64,000 nt of DNA from Labilibacter marinus. Its GTDB lineage: Bacteria; Bacteroidota; Bacteroidia; Bacteroidales; Marinilabiliaceae. Every line of letters begins with the position of its first letter. Position 1 is the first letter of the stretch. The notes beneath the pieces were generated by a model that was given only the letters and a program-made list of their open reading frames with translations, made no database searches and was not told the origin of the DNA. The stretch covers positions 62,001 through 126,000 of the forward strand of contig NZ_LXYE02000034.1 in the NCBI RefSeq assembly GCF_001659685.2, given 5' to 3'. The position numbers and the translations under genes are program-made. Of the stretch, positions 19,222 to 27,596 are shown in pieces.

Positions 19222-20937
19222 ATGAAAACATTTAAATATTTAATAGGGATGTTCATCTTGGCTAGCGTATTTTTTGCTTGTGAAGATGAATACGAACCAG
19301 TGAGTGACTTCGCGGATGCTGGTTTTTATACAAGTTACGGAAGTCAAGTTGGCAGAAGCGCTGTTGTGGGTGACTATGCCGCTTTTATGGATATATCGCA
19401 AGGCGCCATATACCACCATTGGGCAGTTGATTCAGGTAATTACTTTTTAGAGGGTCCCATTCCTCGTGGTGTAGAGGATTTTACATCATATATTATGAAT
19501 GAAGGTGATACTTCTATTCATGATATTAACGCAAATATCCTGTTTGCAAAAGGAGATACAGCTTTTCAAGTTCGTTTATTCAATGTATTTGAAGATTCTG
19601 TTGCTTGGAGAGGTGTTGACGAAACAACAGGATGGCCATACGAAGCTAAAAATCATTCGGCTGTTTATCATGAAGATGGCGAGTGGGCTGGTAAATGGGT
19701 TTTTGAATACAATATATTGGTAGATGTGTACGATACCATTATTACGGATATGGAATTACGAAACCAAGGCGTAGTAATAGACCATACTGTTGAAGGGGAT
19801 ACCGTTAAAATTAAGGCAGGTGAAGAGTTACAGTTTGCTGATTTAAGTGCTGAACTTGATAATACATCAAGACCAGATGGAACTACCTGGAGAATATTAA
19901 ATGCTCCTGAAAATTCTGGCGAGAATGAGGTGTATACTACAAGCAGTAAAACGATAGCTGATATTACCTTTAAAAAGATGGGTAATTTTTATATCGAACT
20001 TACCGCAAAAAGAGAGGCTCAAGAAGGGCTTGTAGGGGATACTGAAACATACTTAGCACCTATTGTTATTAATGTGGCTCAGTCCGACCTTCCTTTTGAG
20101 CAGCAAGGTCAAATTCGTCAAAATAAAGACAAAACAGTTAATGTAATATTTAATGCTTTAATTGCAGATGTGATACATGATGATGCAAAAAACTTGTTTA
20201 CGGTAAATGTTGAAGGTAACCCTGATCCAATTGCTGTAACAAAAGTAGAACGTGTTGAAAATAATCAAGATAATTTGTTATTAACATTGGCTGAGGAAAT
20301 CTATTACGGAGATGTTGTAACAATGACTTATACCAAGGATGAAACTATTGGTATTACGTCGCAAGATGAAAGGGCATTAGAATCATTTACCGACGTTAAA
20401 GTATTTGTATACGACCCTAATATGTTAGATCTTACTGCTGCTAGTTTTGAGGATGCTCTAGGTGATTACTGGGCAGATCAACGCAAAGGAACAGGTACTG
20501 TGGAATATTCTACCGAACAAGCTGCAACAGGAAATCAAAGTATAAAAGGAGTAAACCCAGGTACAAGTGGTAATCAAATGAGATTTTCTAGTAATGCCGA
20601 TGCATTATTAACCATTGAATCAGGCGTTACTTATACTGTAAAGTATAAAAGATTTTTAACTGCAGATACTGATTTAGCAGGTGGAGATAAATTTTATATT
20701 GGTGAAGGAGGAACTCTGAATGTAATACAAATCAACAATGTTGATAACTTATTAGATCCGGGTCAAAAGTGTCATTTATTTACAGGTAATCCAACCGAAG
20801 CTTGGTACGAAATGGAGTTTGAATGGACTGCTGATAAAGATTATGTAGGAGCTTTCCTAACAGTTCAGGTTAATCCTAAAGCAGGTACTTTTTACTACGA
20901 CGATTTCTATATTTCACCAAAAGTGGAAAAACCATAG
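19222..20937 (+). CDS. SusE/F-position surface glycan-binding lipoprotein
   Basis: This lipoprotein of about 571 residues has a lipobox (ASVFFACEDEYEP); the EDE after the Cys fits surface display. The N-terminal half holds PKD-like Ig modules (KAGEELQFADLSAE followed by NFYIELTAKREA). A SusE/F-like Ig segment (GQIRQNKDKTVNVIFNAL) and a C-terminal CBM4/CBM6-like jelly roll (about 405-570, SFEDALGDYWADQRKGTG to AGTFYYDDFYIS) follow. It is predicted to hold the glycan at the surface and is third in the susCD operon. The start at 19222 (MKTFKYLIG) replaces an in-frame TTG at 19192, because the signal sequence begins there. A strong terminator follows directly. Confidence 0.85.
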   Translation: MKTFKYLIGMFILASVFFACEDEYEPVSDFADAGFYTSYGSQVGRSAVVGDYAAFMDISQGAIYHHWAVDSGNYFLEGPIPRGVEDFTSYIMNEGDTSIHDINANILFAKGDTAFQVRLFNVFEDSVAWRGVDETTGWPYEAKNHSAVYHEDGEWAGKWVFEYNILVDVYDTIITDMELRNQGVVIDHTVEGDTVKIKAGEELQFADLSAELDNTSRPDGTTWRILNAPENSGENEVYTTSSKTIADITFKKMGNFYIELTAKREAQEGLVGDTETYLAPIVINVAQSDLPFEQQGQIRQNKDKTVNVIFNALIADVIHDDAKNLFTVNVEGNPDPIAVTKVERVENNQDNLLLTLAEEIYYGDVVTMTYTKDETIGITSQDERALESFTDVKVFVYDPNMLDLTAASFEDALGDYWADQRKGTGTVEYSTEQAATGNQSIKGVNPGTSGNQMRFSSNADALLTIESGVTYTVKYKRFLTADTDLAGGDKFYIGEGGTLNVIQINNVDNLLDPGQKCHLFTGNPTEAWYEMEFEWTADKDYVGAFLTVQVNPKAGTFYYDDFYISPKVEKP

Positions 20938-20958
20938 TTTATACAATTGTATATTTTA

Positions 20959-20997
20959 AATAAAGAGAGGGAGGCAGTTTGTCTCCCTCTCTTTATT
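20959..20997 (+). terminator. Terminator of the susCD operon
   Basis: A perfect 15-bp stem (20959-20973 with 20983-20997, core GAGAGGGAG and CTCCCTCTC) has a 9-nt loop. T-rich flanks on both sides would let it work in both directions. It lies 21 bases after the stop codon. Confidence 0.9.
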
Positions 20998-21042
20998 ACC
21001 CGCTATTGGGCAAGGACAACGCGTATTAAAAATGGAGCACAC

Positions 21043-21350
21043 CATCTATGATAGAGCATCTGTAATAATTCAGAACATCTGCCTGATTTTGGTTGAACCA
21101 ACCCCAATAGTATCCGAGTACCAAGCAGAATGCCTTGAGTCATCAGCACTCGTAAGTAAGCTCCAAACAAAACCAGTTGAACCATCTGCACGAGTGCACT
21201 ACTTCCAAAGTAAAGCAGTTGAATCTTCCTCACAAGTAAACCACCTTCAAAGCAAATGAGCTGAAACATCAGCACAACTAAAGTATATTCAAAGTAAATA
21301 CCATAAAGCTCCCACACATGTAAAAGTAGTTCTTCGCAAATAAAGAGGAT
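21043..21350. repeat. Degenerate 21-nt (42-nt higher-order) tandem array
   Basis: From 21141 the sequence divides into ten consecutive 21-nt units in which two types alternate, CATCAGCACnnGTAAnTAn-like and TCCAAAGTAAAnCAGTTGAA-like. This gives a 42-nt super-repeat. Earlier units from about 21043 are more diverged and include a small insertion. Units are far from identical, so it is neither a CRISPR nor a recent expansion. In one frame it translates to a 14-residue periodic pattern, but a stop interrupts it. A similar 21-nt array lies at 61283-61408. Confidence 0.75.
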
Positions 21351-21477
21351 GTGCTAAAGCGTTACATTGCTAACAATAGCACCCGAAACACCATGTGTTA
21401 ATATGGCTAGTTTCAATAGAATATTGGTGTAAAACAGCCTTGCATGTTTACGTCATAACGTAATCCCAGCGTTGTTG

Positions 21478-21705
21478 AATATTTTTAGAACAATTAATTT
21501 TTATTTCTTCGACTCCGCTGGAGTCGTTTTATTAATGGATTGGTTTTTTTATAAACATGTGATGCCGCTGGCATCATCTATAATAAAAAGCTTTCAATAG
21601 TTTTCATTTAAATGGCTTAAACACTCCAGCGGAGTGTACTGTCTATAGAATCTAAGAGCAAGGTAAAGTGCAACTCCAGCGGAGTTGAATAAAATAAGTA
21701 AATAC
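21478..21705. repeat. REP-like four-hairpin unit, copy 1
   Basis: This unit is repeated almost identically at 21806-22032. It holds four 17-bp palindromes, each with a 7-bp stem and 3-nt loop: 21510-21526 (CGACTCC/GGAGTCG), 21560-21576 (TGATGCC/GGCATCA), 21621-21637 (ACACTCC/GGAGTGT) and 21671-21687 (CAACTCC/GGAGTTG). The first two have loop GCT and the last two AGC, so orientation flips within the unit. Inner CC/GG pairs are fixed while outer stem bases covary, as in REP elements moved by REP-associated tyrosine transposases. No such transposase lies in the window. Confidence 0.85.
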
Positions 21706-21805
21706 GTTTGTCGGTTAATTGCGAATCTTTATAGAAGAATAAAAAGCAGTCGGCTTGAGGCAAAAAATAGATATCTCAATTAATGAATAGTTTTACCGGA
21801 CACTA

Positions 21806-22032
21806 AATATTTTTAGAACAATTAATTTTTATTTCTTCGACTCCGCTGGAGTCGTTTTATTAATAGATTGGTTTTTCTATAAACATGTGATGCCGCTGGC
21901 ATCATCTATAATAAAAAGCTTTCAATAGTTTTCATTTTAAATGGCTTAAACACTCCAGCGGAGTGTACTGTCTATAGAATCTAGGAGCAATGTAAAGTGC
22001 AACTCCAGCGGAGTTGAATAGAATACAAATAC
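21806..22032. repeat. REP-like four-hairpin unit, copy 2
   Basis: This second copy is offset by 328 bases and differs by only a few substitutions and a single-base indel. Its palindromes are at 21838-21854, 21888-21904, 21950-21966 and 22000-22016, in the same order and with the same loops as copy 1. The spacer between copies (21706-21805) is unique. Confidence 0.85.
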
Positions 22033-22102
22033 TTTTTTATCGGTCACAGAAGATAGAAAAAAATGAAAGCCCGTAGGCTAGCGGCAAAGGGAATTATTCA
22101 GA

Positions 22103-22156
22103 ATAAAATTGGGTTTGATTTGCCTACTCTCAGGCATTACGAAGCCCCAATTTTAT
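22103..22156. other. Nested hairpin of unknown role
   Basis: An 11-bp perfect inverted repeat (ATAAAATTGGG at 22103-22113, CCCAATTTTAT at 22146-22156) encloses a second small hairpin (TGCCT at 22121-22125, AGGCA at 22132-22136). It follows the second REP-like unit and lies 160 bases before the next gene. It could be part of the repeat island or a structured RNA; no T tract marks a terminator. Confidence 0.5.
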
Positions 22157-22318
22157 CCCGTTTCTGTTACTGTAATCTATTCTTAAGCAATCGCTTTATT
22201 GGTTTCATTTGCAAATATAAAGGTTGGGGAGTATGAGCAATTTAGTTTAGTATATGTTTTATGTTAACAGATTAATGTCTTATATTAACAGGAGTTATCA
22301 AACGCTAATTTTAAAATT

Positions 22319-23044
22319 ATGATGGAATCTCCAATGTTTTATAAATTTCACACCCGTGAATATTTATCCTTCAGCGATAGATCCATTCAGATCATAGGTC
22401 GCTATAATCCAGACGAGCTTGGAATAAAAGAGCCCGTTGTTAGGGTAAATAGCGCACATGAAAAACTGGGTGGAGCCTTAACTAAAGCTGTATCTACCGA
22501 ATTAACAGCAGATGTTGTGCATGCCGAAGCAGGGCGCGATAATGCATTTTATTCAACTAAACATTATTTGCAAGCATGTCAAAAATATCACGATCCTAAA
22601 TGGTCTGAGGCTGCCGATTTATTAGTGGCCCGAGTGAAGCATTATGGGTGGAGTATGCAAGACGAAAGTTATAACAAACAAAGTGCATTAACCATGAATT
22701 TGTTAAACGATGTAGAGCAAGTTGCAGAGTTTAGCGAGGCGGTAAGTATTATTCAAGGCAAAAGATGGTTTGATGGACTTAAGAAAGCACAAACTAATTT
22801 TGAGCAATCGCTCGAAGTGCGAACGCAAGCCAAAGCCAGTCAAGTAAAAATTAATAGCGACGAAGCTTGTAAAGAGTTACGTCAGGCTTACGAATCCTTA
22901 TTTACTTTTATCGATGCTTTACAACTGGTTGCACCGATGGATGCGCGTAAACCACTAATTGATGAAATCAATACAGTAATAAAAGAATACAATGTCAATA
23001 TTAAGTCGCGCTTATCGCGACTTGAGATAGATAACGAAGAATAA
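22319..23044 (+). CDS. DUF6261-like protein of unknown function
   Basis: This soluble protein of 241 residues has no signal peptide. It is largely helical with a coiled-coil-prone middle (KKAQTNFEQSLEVRTQAKASQVK). The layout (start MFYKFHTREYL, then VNSAHEKLGGALTKA, late LQLVAPMDARKPLIDEINTVIKEYNVNIKSR) resembles the Bacteroidota-specific family DUF6261; the assignment is from memory. Function is unknown. It sits directly downstream of the repeat island, with its own terminator after it. An ATG at 22322 is an alternative start. It does not look like a PUL component. Confidence 0.7.
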   Translation: MMESPMFYKFHTREYLSFSDRSIQIIGRYNPDELGIKEPVVRVNSAHEKLGGALTKAVSTELTADVVHAEAGRDNAFYSTKHYLQACQKYHDPKWSEAADLLVARVKHYGWSMQDESYNKQSALTMNLLNDVEQVAEFSEAVSIIQGKRWFDGLKKAQTNFEQSLEVRTQAKASQVKINSDEACKELRQAYESLFTFIDALQLVAPMDARKPLIDEINTVIKEYNVNIKSRLSRLEIDNEE

Positions 23045-23073
23045 ACAAGTATTAACTCAGTTTGATAACTATG

Positions 23074-23104
23074 AAAGGGAGGCATTATGTCTTCCTTTTT
23101 TTAT
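23074..23104 (+). terminator. Terminator of the DUF6261-like gene
   Basis: An 8-bp stem (AAAGGGAG at 23074-23081 with CTTCCTTT at 23091-23098, one G-T pair) is followed by a T tract. Confidence 0.75.
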
Positions 23105-23254
23105 GGGCTATAGTATTGTAATTGAGTAGTGAGTTAAAGCCTCCTGTTTAATGGGGGTTTGTATTATTACCCGTTTTTACAAACTGTTATTTTCCAATAA
23201 AGGCAACCTAGTCAGTACTTTAGTGGAAGTAATAATTTTTAAAAAATAATAGAC

Positions 23255-24091
23255 ATGAAAAAAATCTACTTTCTAATTTTAATTGCCATTGCGGTATTTA
23301 CTTCAGGAATTACAGCACAAGTAACATCTTTATATGTGCAGGATTTTGAAAAGTACGTTGAAACATCACCAACAGCTGACGATTTAAAAATTACATATCA
23401 GAGTAATGATCCTGTTATAAGTAGTGTGGTTGATGCAAATAATAACCCAAATAGTTACCCTGTTATTGGGGATTATGGATTAAGATTTTATGCAGCTGTA
23501 GGATCAGTATTTACACAAAATATAAAAACCAAATGTGAAAATGCAGGAGCGGTTGATTTAGAACAGCAAGGTGTGTTACGTGGGAAAATGAAAATTTGGA
23601 TTGAGTCTAACCCTGTAGCTTCAATAAAAATTGCATTTAATGATGGTCTTAATTTAATATTTGATATTGCAGGCAGTGTTGCCCCCGCAAATTATGGTTC
23701 ATGGCAAACTATTGAGACAACAGGTACAAGAAGTGCTGATGGAAGTGGGTTCTTAGTTATTTTCAATACATCATCTTATCTGCCAGTTAATTCAGATGCT
23801 GATACTAGAACAGTAACAGTAGAAGATAGCGAATTTTATATTGATGATTTTGAGTTGGTGTATGATGTTGATGATAATCCAACAACGGATATTGATGATA
23901 TCAAAATCAACAGTATTTATAACATTGGTTCTGCTTTGTACTTAGGTGTTAATACCGGTGATTATAAAATATATAATCTTGCAGGTACTCTAGTGCAGTC
24001 AGGTTTAGCTCAGGATCAAGTTGAACTTTCGTTGCCAAAAGGAATTTATATTGTAAAAGTAGGCGCTAGTACTGCCAAAATTAAGTTGTAA
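23255..24091 (+). CDS. T9SS-exported protein with jelly-roll-like domain, unknown
   Basis: This protein of 278 residues has a signal peptide (ending near GITAQ), a beta-rich central part (about 25-200) and a type IX sorting domain at the end (KIYNLAGTLVQSG to IYIVKVGASTAKIKL). The central part has the SVEDSEFYIDDFELVY-like close seen in carbohydrate-binding jelly rolls, but I do not recognise a family. It is probably secreted or surface attached. It lies 56 bases before a small exported protein and may share its transcript. Its place inside the PUL suggests glycan binding, which is inference. Confidence 0.72.
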   Translation: MKKIYFLILIAIAVFTSGITAQVTSLYVQDFEKYVETSPTADDLKITYQSNDPVISSVVDANNNPNSYPVIGDYGLRFYAAVGSVFTQNIKTKCENAGAVDLEQQGVLRGKMKIWIESNPVASIKIAFNDGLNLIFDIAGSVAPANYGSWQTIETTGTRSADGSGFLVIFNTSSYLPVNSDADTRTVTVEDSEFYIDDFELVYDVDDNPTTDIDDIKINSIYNIGSALYLGVNTGDYKIYNLAGTLVQSGLAQDQVELSLPKGIYIVKVGASTAKIKL

Positions 24092-24147
24092 TTATTACTT
24101 AGAGGAGAACGTATTTTAATGATTAAGAATCAAATAAACGGAGAAGG

Positions 24148-24474
24148 ATGAAAAAATTAGTATTAGCATTGGTTTTAATGATTTCGATAAATGCATTTGC
24201 ACAGGACTTAAAACCAAAGCAAAAACAAAAGGTAGAAGCTACTGTAGATAATATGGCTGAGGTTATGGAGCTTTCTGCAGATCAAAAGGCAAAGATTCTT
24301 GATATTAAAATAGAGCAAGAGAAAGAACGTATTGCCATTGTAAGCAAAACGGAAAAAGGAAGTGATGAACGAAAAGCTGCATTTACTGAACTTTACAAAA
24401 AGTATGGTAAAAAGCAGAAAGAGATTGTTACACCTGAGCAACAAAAAAAATGGAAAAACCGTCCGAAGGAATAG
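24148..24474 (+). CDS. Small exported Spy/LTXXQ-like helical protein
   Basis: This protein of 108 residues has a signal peptide ending INAFAQ. The mature part is charged and helical: MELSADQKAKILDIKIEQ, a KKYGKKQKE helix and a closing VTPEQQKKWKNRP. The layout recalls periplasmic Spy/CpxP-type chaperones, whose LTxxQ motifs are matched here by LSADQ and VTPEQ. Role is unknown, possibly envelope stress. A terminator follows, so it ends the transcript that may begin with the T9SS protein. Confidence 0.7.
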   Translation: MKKLVLALVLMISINAFAQDLKPKQKQKVEATVDNMAEVMELSADQKAKILDIKIEQEKERIAIVSKTEKGSDERKAAFTELYKKYGKKQKEIVTPEQQKKWKNRPKE

Positions 24475-24501
24475 ATTCCTTTAACATGATAAAAAGTTTA
24501 T

Positions 24502-24529
24502 GGCTGTCTCAATTGAGATGGCCTTTTTT
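24502..24529 (+). terminator. Terminator after the small exported protein
   Basis: The stem is GGCTGTCTC with GAGATGGCC (two G-T pairs) around an AATT loop, followed by six T residues, 28 bases after the stop. Confidence 0.8.
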
Positions 24530-24736
24530 ATGCTCATCGGGTATAAATAATATCTCCTATAGGGTGTTTTTAATAGCTCACTCCAGTTTTATTGTCTATC
24601 CCGTATTTTGCAATTGTTACTACCTCAATAAATTAAACACTGTCAACTACTTTAGATGATAATAACGAAGAACCATAATTATTCAGTGTTATACTCAAAT
24701 AATTCTGTGGTTATTTAAAATTAAAATCAATTTAAG

Positions 24737-26323
24737 ATGAGGAAGGTTAATCATTTATTATTGCTACTGGCTTGTATATTCATTACAAGCTCTGCATGGG
24801 CTAAAAAAAAGCCTAATGTTATTATTTTATTTGCGGATGATATTAGCGCCCGAGAGTTGCCCATCTATGGTAGTTCGGTATGGTCGCCACCCGAGGGCGG
24901 TAACACCTCTGACCCGAATTATAGAGCGCAGACACCAGTATTGGATAAAATGGCCAACGAAGGTGTATGGATGAAAACGGCTTGGTGTGCAACGGTTTGT
25001 TCTCCATCGCGTGCTATGATGATGACCGGACGATATGCCCATCTGCACAAGTGGTGGTTAAACGGCGACCTTGGAACAGAGTATTCACCTACAGGTAAAA
25101 AAACTCGACCTTGGCCTCTTTATGCCAGTTCTCCCTTACAATTAGGTCATGTAGCACAAAAAGCTGGTTATGCTACTTATTGGGCAGGAAAAACACAGAT
25201 GAAAAATTCCGATCATACCAAGTTTGGTTTTGATGAGGGCGTATTTACACCGGGCGCTGAAGGTTCAGGAGATAACCCCAATACCGATTATGAAGTCATC
25301 TATAAAAAGGTAGATGGTAAGAAAGTATTGTTTAATATAGATGAGCAAAAGGCAGGCGGTCGTTTTCCTTTAAAAAGCTATTTCTGGAAACCCTCTGTTC
25401 AGTTAATGAATCACCCAGAATCAAAAGAACAATTTGAGTGGTGGCCTAATACACCAGAAAGTAAAAAGAACTTTGGCGACCATAGTTACGCGCCAGATAT
25501 TGAGTTAGACTTTGTGTTTGATTTCATCGATCGTAAACATGATGAGAAAAAGCCATTCTTTATATATCATACCTCTCACTTAGGGCACGATTCTTTTAAC
25601 TGGCATATTCCAGCATCTAAAGCAAAATGGCCTGGTACACCAAAAGTAGAATGGGAAGATGGTAAATACACGCGCACTGAACCCAAAGTAACGGGCGATA
25701 AAGGTGTTTACGATTTACACGGAACCATTACCGAGCCAGGCATACATCATCATATTAACTACTTAGATTATCAGGTTTGGTGTTATATGGAAAAGCTAAA
25801 AGCAATGGGAGAGGAGGATAATACCATTTTTATTTTTTGTGCCGATAATGGAACAAGTGGTTATGGTAAAAAGAGTCCTGATTGCCAAAAGGGATGTCAT
25901 GTGCCTTTAATGATATACGCACCAGGATTTAATTTTACTAAAAAAGGAGCACAAGATGCTTTGGTTAACATGTCAGATATTTTACCAACTGTGGCTGAAG
26001 TGATGGGGTATCAATTCCCAACGGATTACGAAATTAATGGTGTTAGCTTAATGCCTTACTTAACTACAAAAACACAAGAGCATCGCGATTGGATTTATGC
26101 GTATCACAGCAATAAACAGTTAATCAGAGGAAGCAAAGTATTAAAAGATGGTAGAGGTAAATGGTATGATGTATCTAACGAGGTGGATGATTTAATTAGT
26201 TTTCCGGTAATTAAAGATTGGAGTACAGTATCAGAAGCACATCGTGAGGAACGTAAAAAGATGGAGGCAATTTTACCTCAGTTTGATGTGCATGACAAAG
26301 AGCATGGTGAACCAGCAAGGTAA
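24737..26323 (+). CDS. S1 family sulfatase, CSPSR type
   Basis: This exported sulfatase has 528 residues and a cleavable signal peptide (ending SSAWA) in place of a lipobox. The formylglycine site is VCSPSRAMMMTGRY with Cys88. Metal-ligand motifs are NVIILFADD near the N-terminus and IFCADNGTSG in the C-terminal half. The active-site region is rich in WWLNGD and HLGHDSFNW insertions unlike the other two sulfatases, so it probably removes sulfate from another position. It stands alone on the plus strand between terminators and is likely its own transcript. Maturation needs a formylglycine-generating enzyme encoded elsewhere. Subfamily not assigned. Confidence 0.9.
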   Translation: MRKVNHLLLLLACIFITSSAWAKKKPNVIILFADDISARELPIYGSSVWSPPEGGNTSDPNYRAQTPVLDKMANEGVWMKTAWCATVCSPSRAMMMTGRYAHLHKWWLNGDLGTEYSPTGKKTRPWPLYASSPLQLGHVAQKAGYATYWAGKTQMKNSDHTKFGFDEGVFTPGAEGSGDNPNTDYEVIYKKVDGKKVLFNIDEQKAGGRFPLKSYFWKPSVQLMNHPESKEQFEWWPNTPESKKNFGDHSYAPDIELDFVFDFIDRKHDEKKPFFIYHTSHLGHDSFNWHIPASKAKWPGTPKVEWEDGKYTRTEPKVTGDKGVYDLHGTITEPGIHHHINYLDYQVWCYMEKLKAMGEEDNTIFIFCADNGTSGYGKKSPDCQKGCHVPLMIYAPGFNFTKKGAQDALVNMSDILPTVAEVMGYQFPTDYEINGVSLMPYLTTKTQEHRDWIYAYHSNKQLIRGSKVLKDGRGKWYDVSNEVDDLISFPVIKDWSTVSEAHREERKKMEAILPQFDVHDKEHGEPAR

Positions 26324-26390
26324 TGACCAATTAATCAGATTGTCTTCAATATTATCCCTGTATTGTTAAGGAGAATATAATATACAGATC

Positions 26391-26421
26391 AAGAGCGCAG
26401 TAGGAATTAAACTGCGCTCTT
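26391..26421. terminator. Bidirectional terminator between convergent genes
   Basis: An 11-bp perfect stem (AAGAGCGCAGT at 26391-26401, ACTGCGCTCTT at 26411-26421) with a 9-nt loop lies between the sulfatase stop and the stop of the serine hydrolase gene. Confidence 0.8.
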
Positions 26422-26430
26422 TGGTTTATG

Positions 26431-27573
26431 TTATTCTTTTAAATTCCAAATAGCTTTGGCGGTATTAAATAGCTTTCTGTTATTATGGTTGTCTAAAATA
26501 ATAATAAACTTGTTTTCAGCTGGAATCATATGTATAAGTGAGCGATAACCAAATATTTCACCTTCGTGTCCAACAATTGTCATCGAATCAGTCCCATTGT
26601 CTACATTAATGATAGCTAAGCCATACCCATATTTAGCATTGTGTTTGGTGCTCATCATCTTTATACTCTCCTCACTTAATAAAGAAGCATCTAAAAAAGA
26701 TTGGCACCATAAGGCCAAATCTTCGCAGGTGGAATAAATTGCTCCAGCAGAGTAAGCACACGAAGAGTTAATATACGGAGCCACTTGAAGCTTACCTGAT
26801 ACTTTTAAATATCCATAAGCCTTGTTTTTATAAATTTTTGAAGTGTTGTCGATACCTGAATTTGTCATTTTAAGAGGTTCAAATATCATGGTGTTCAATG
26901 CATCTTCATAACTCATTTGTGTGACTGTCTCTATTATAATTCCTAAAATAAAATAGCCAGAATTGGAATATTTAGCTTGACTTCCAGGTTCAAATTCCAA
27001 TGGTAATTCCCAAAATACCTTCAAAAAGTTCAATGGCTTACTACTCTTGTAAAAGTAAGGTCTGGCTTGTGGTAGGTAAAAATAGTCTGGTATTCCCGAT
27101 TCATGTGCTAATAAATGATGTATCGTAATTTTATTCCCATGTTCTTCGGGATAATTAGGAATATAGTCCTTAATGGTACTATTTAGGCTAATTTTTCCTT
27201 GCTGATGTAATAACATAATTAAGGCGGCTGTAAATTGTTTTGTGCAGGAACCTAATTTAAACTTCGTATTGGCTTGGTTCTTAATTTGCCACTCTTCATT
27301 AGCATATCCAAAACTACCTTTGTACTGGGTGTTTTTATTTTGCATAACAAGGGCACTACCATTAAACGTGTTGTTATTAAATGCCGTTTTAAATATCTGC
27401 GATGTATTTTGAGCCTTGGCTAAAGGTGTTATGAAACCTATAATCAAGCATAGAATAATGATTTTATTGGCGCCGCCAAAAGGTTTAATACCTCGAGGCT
27501 TGCCTCGTAAATTTAATTTGTATTCAAATTCATGCCTCTGAGCTTGCCCCGAGGTTGGTTTACTTGTATTCAT
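26431..27573 (-). CDS. Beta-lactamase-family serine hydrolase with in-frame repeat near N-terminus
   Basis: This serine hydrolase is of the class C beta-lactamase/esterase fold (Pfam Beta-lactamase). Visible catalytic motifs are S109-C-T-K112 in KLGSCTKQFTAAL, Y202-S-N204 in AKYSNSGYFILG, and a late GHEGEIFGYRS in place of KTG. The signal-like hydrophobic stretch (IIILCLIIGFITPLAKAQ) begins only near residue 37. The 30 residues before it are encoded by a foldback repeat (27489-27556) read in frame, so the signal peptide has an abnormally long polar start. Export may still work or may be impaired. Substrate unknown; relatives include D-aminopeptidases and esterases. A short gap separates it from the ExbB-like gene upstream. 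Confidence 0.85.
   Translation of the reverse strand: MNTSKPTSGQAQRHEFEYKLNLRGKPRGIKPFGGANKIIILCLIIGFITPLAKAQNTSQIFKTAFNNNTFNGSALVMQNKNTQYKGSFGYANEEWQIKNQANTKFKLGSCTKQFTAALIMLLHQQGKISLNSTIKDYIPNYPEEHGNKITIHHLLAHESGIPDYFYLPQARPYFYKSSKPLNFLKVFWELPLEFEPGSQAKYSNSGYFILGIIIETVTQMSYEDALNTMIFEPLKMTNSGIDNTSKIYKNKAYGYLKVSGKLQVAPYINSSCAYSAGAIYSTCEDLALWCQSFLDASLLSEESIKMMSTKHNAKYGYGLAIINVDNGTDSMTIVGHEGEIFGYRSLIHMIPAENKFIIILDNHNNRKLFNTAKAIWNLKE
27489..27556. repeat. Foldback (REP/MITE-like) element inside a coding sequence
   Basis: An imperfect inverted repeat has outer arms ACCTCGAGGC (from 27490) and GCCCCGAGGT (to 27555) and a perfect inner core AATTTG-TATT-CAAATT. The left half also contains the palindrome CGAGGC-TT-GCCTCG. 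It lies wholly within the first 30 codons of the serine hydrolase gene and introduces no stop or frameshift in that gene. Confidence 0.65.
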
Positions 27574-27596
27574 ATTGTGAGATTTTGTAGTTTAAA

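Larger units (their letters stand above)
20938..22318. other. Gene-free repeat island
   Basis: This 1.4-kb stretch has no convincing gene. In order it holds the susCD operon terminator, a degenerate 21/42-nt array (21043-21350), unique AT-rich sequence, two hairpin-rich direct repeats (21478-21705 and 21806-22032), a nested hairpin (22103-22156), and the upstream region of the DUF6261-like gene. Short open frames across the first array are translations of the repeat and carry no signal peptide or known domain. Confidence 0.75.

Noticed and set aside
21003-21317. Open frames on both strands across the 21/42-nt array, with 14-residue periodic translation
   Set aside because: They exist because the repeat unit is a multiple of three. 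There is no signal peptide, known domain or start context, and a stop falls within the array.
21478-22032. Possible insertion sequence pair
   Set aside because: The two direct copies encode no transposase and lack terminal inverted repeats or target duplications; the content is hairpins, so a REP-like reading fits better.
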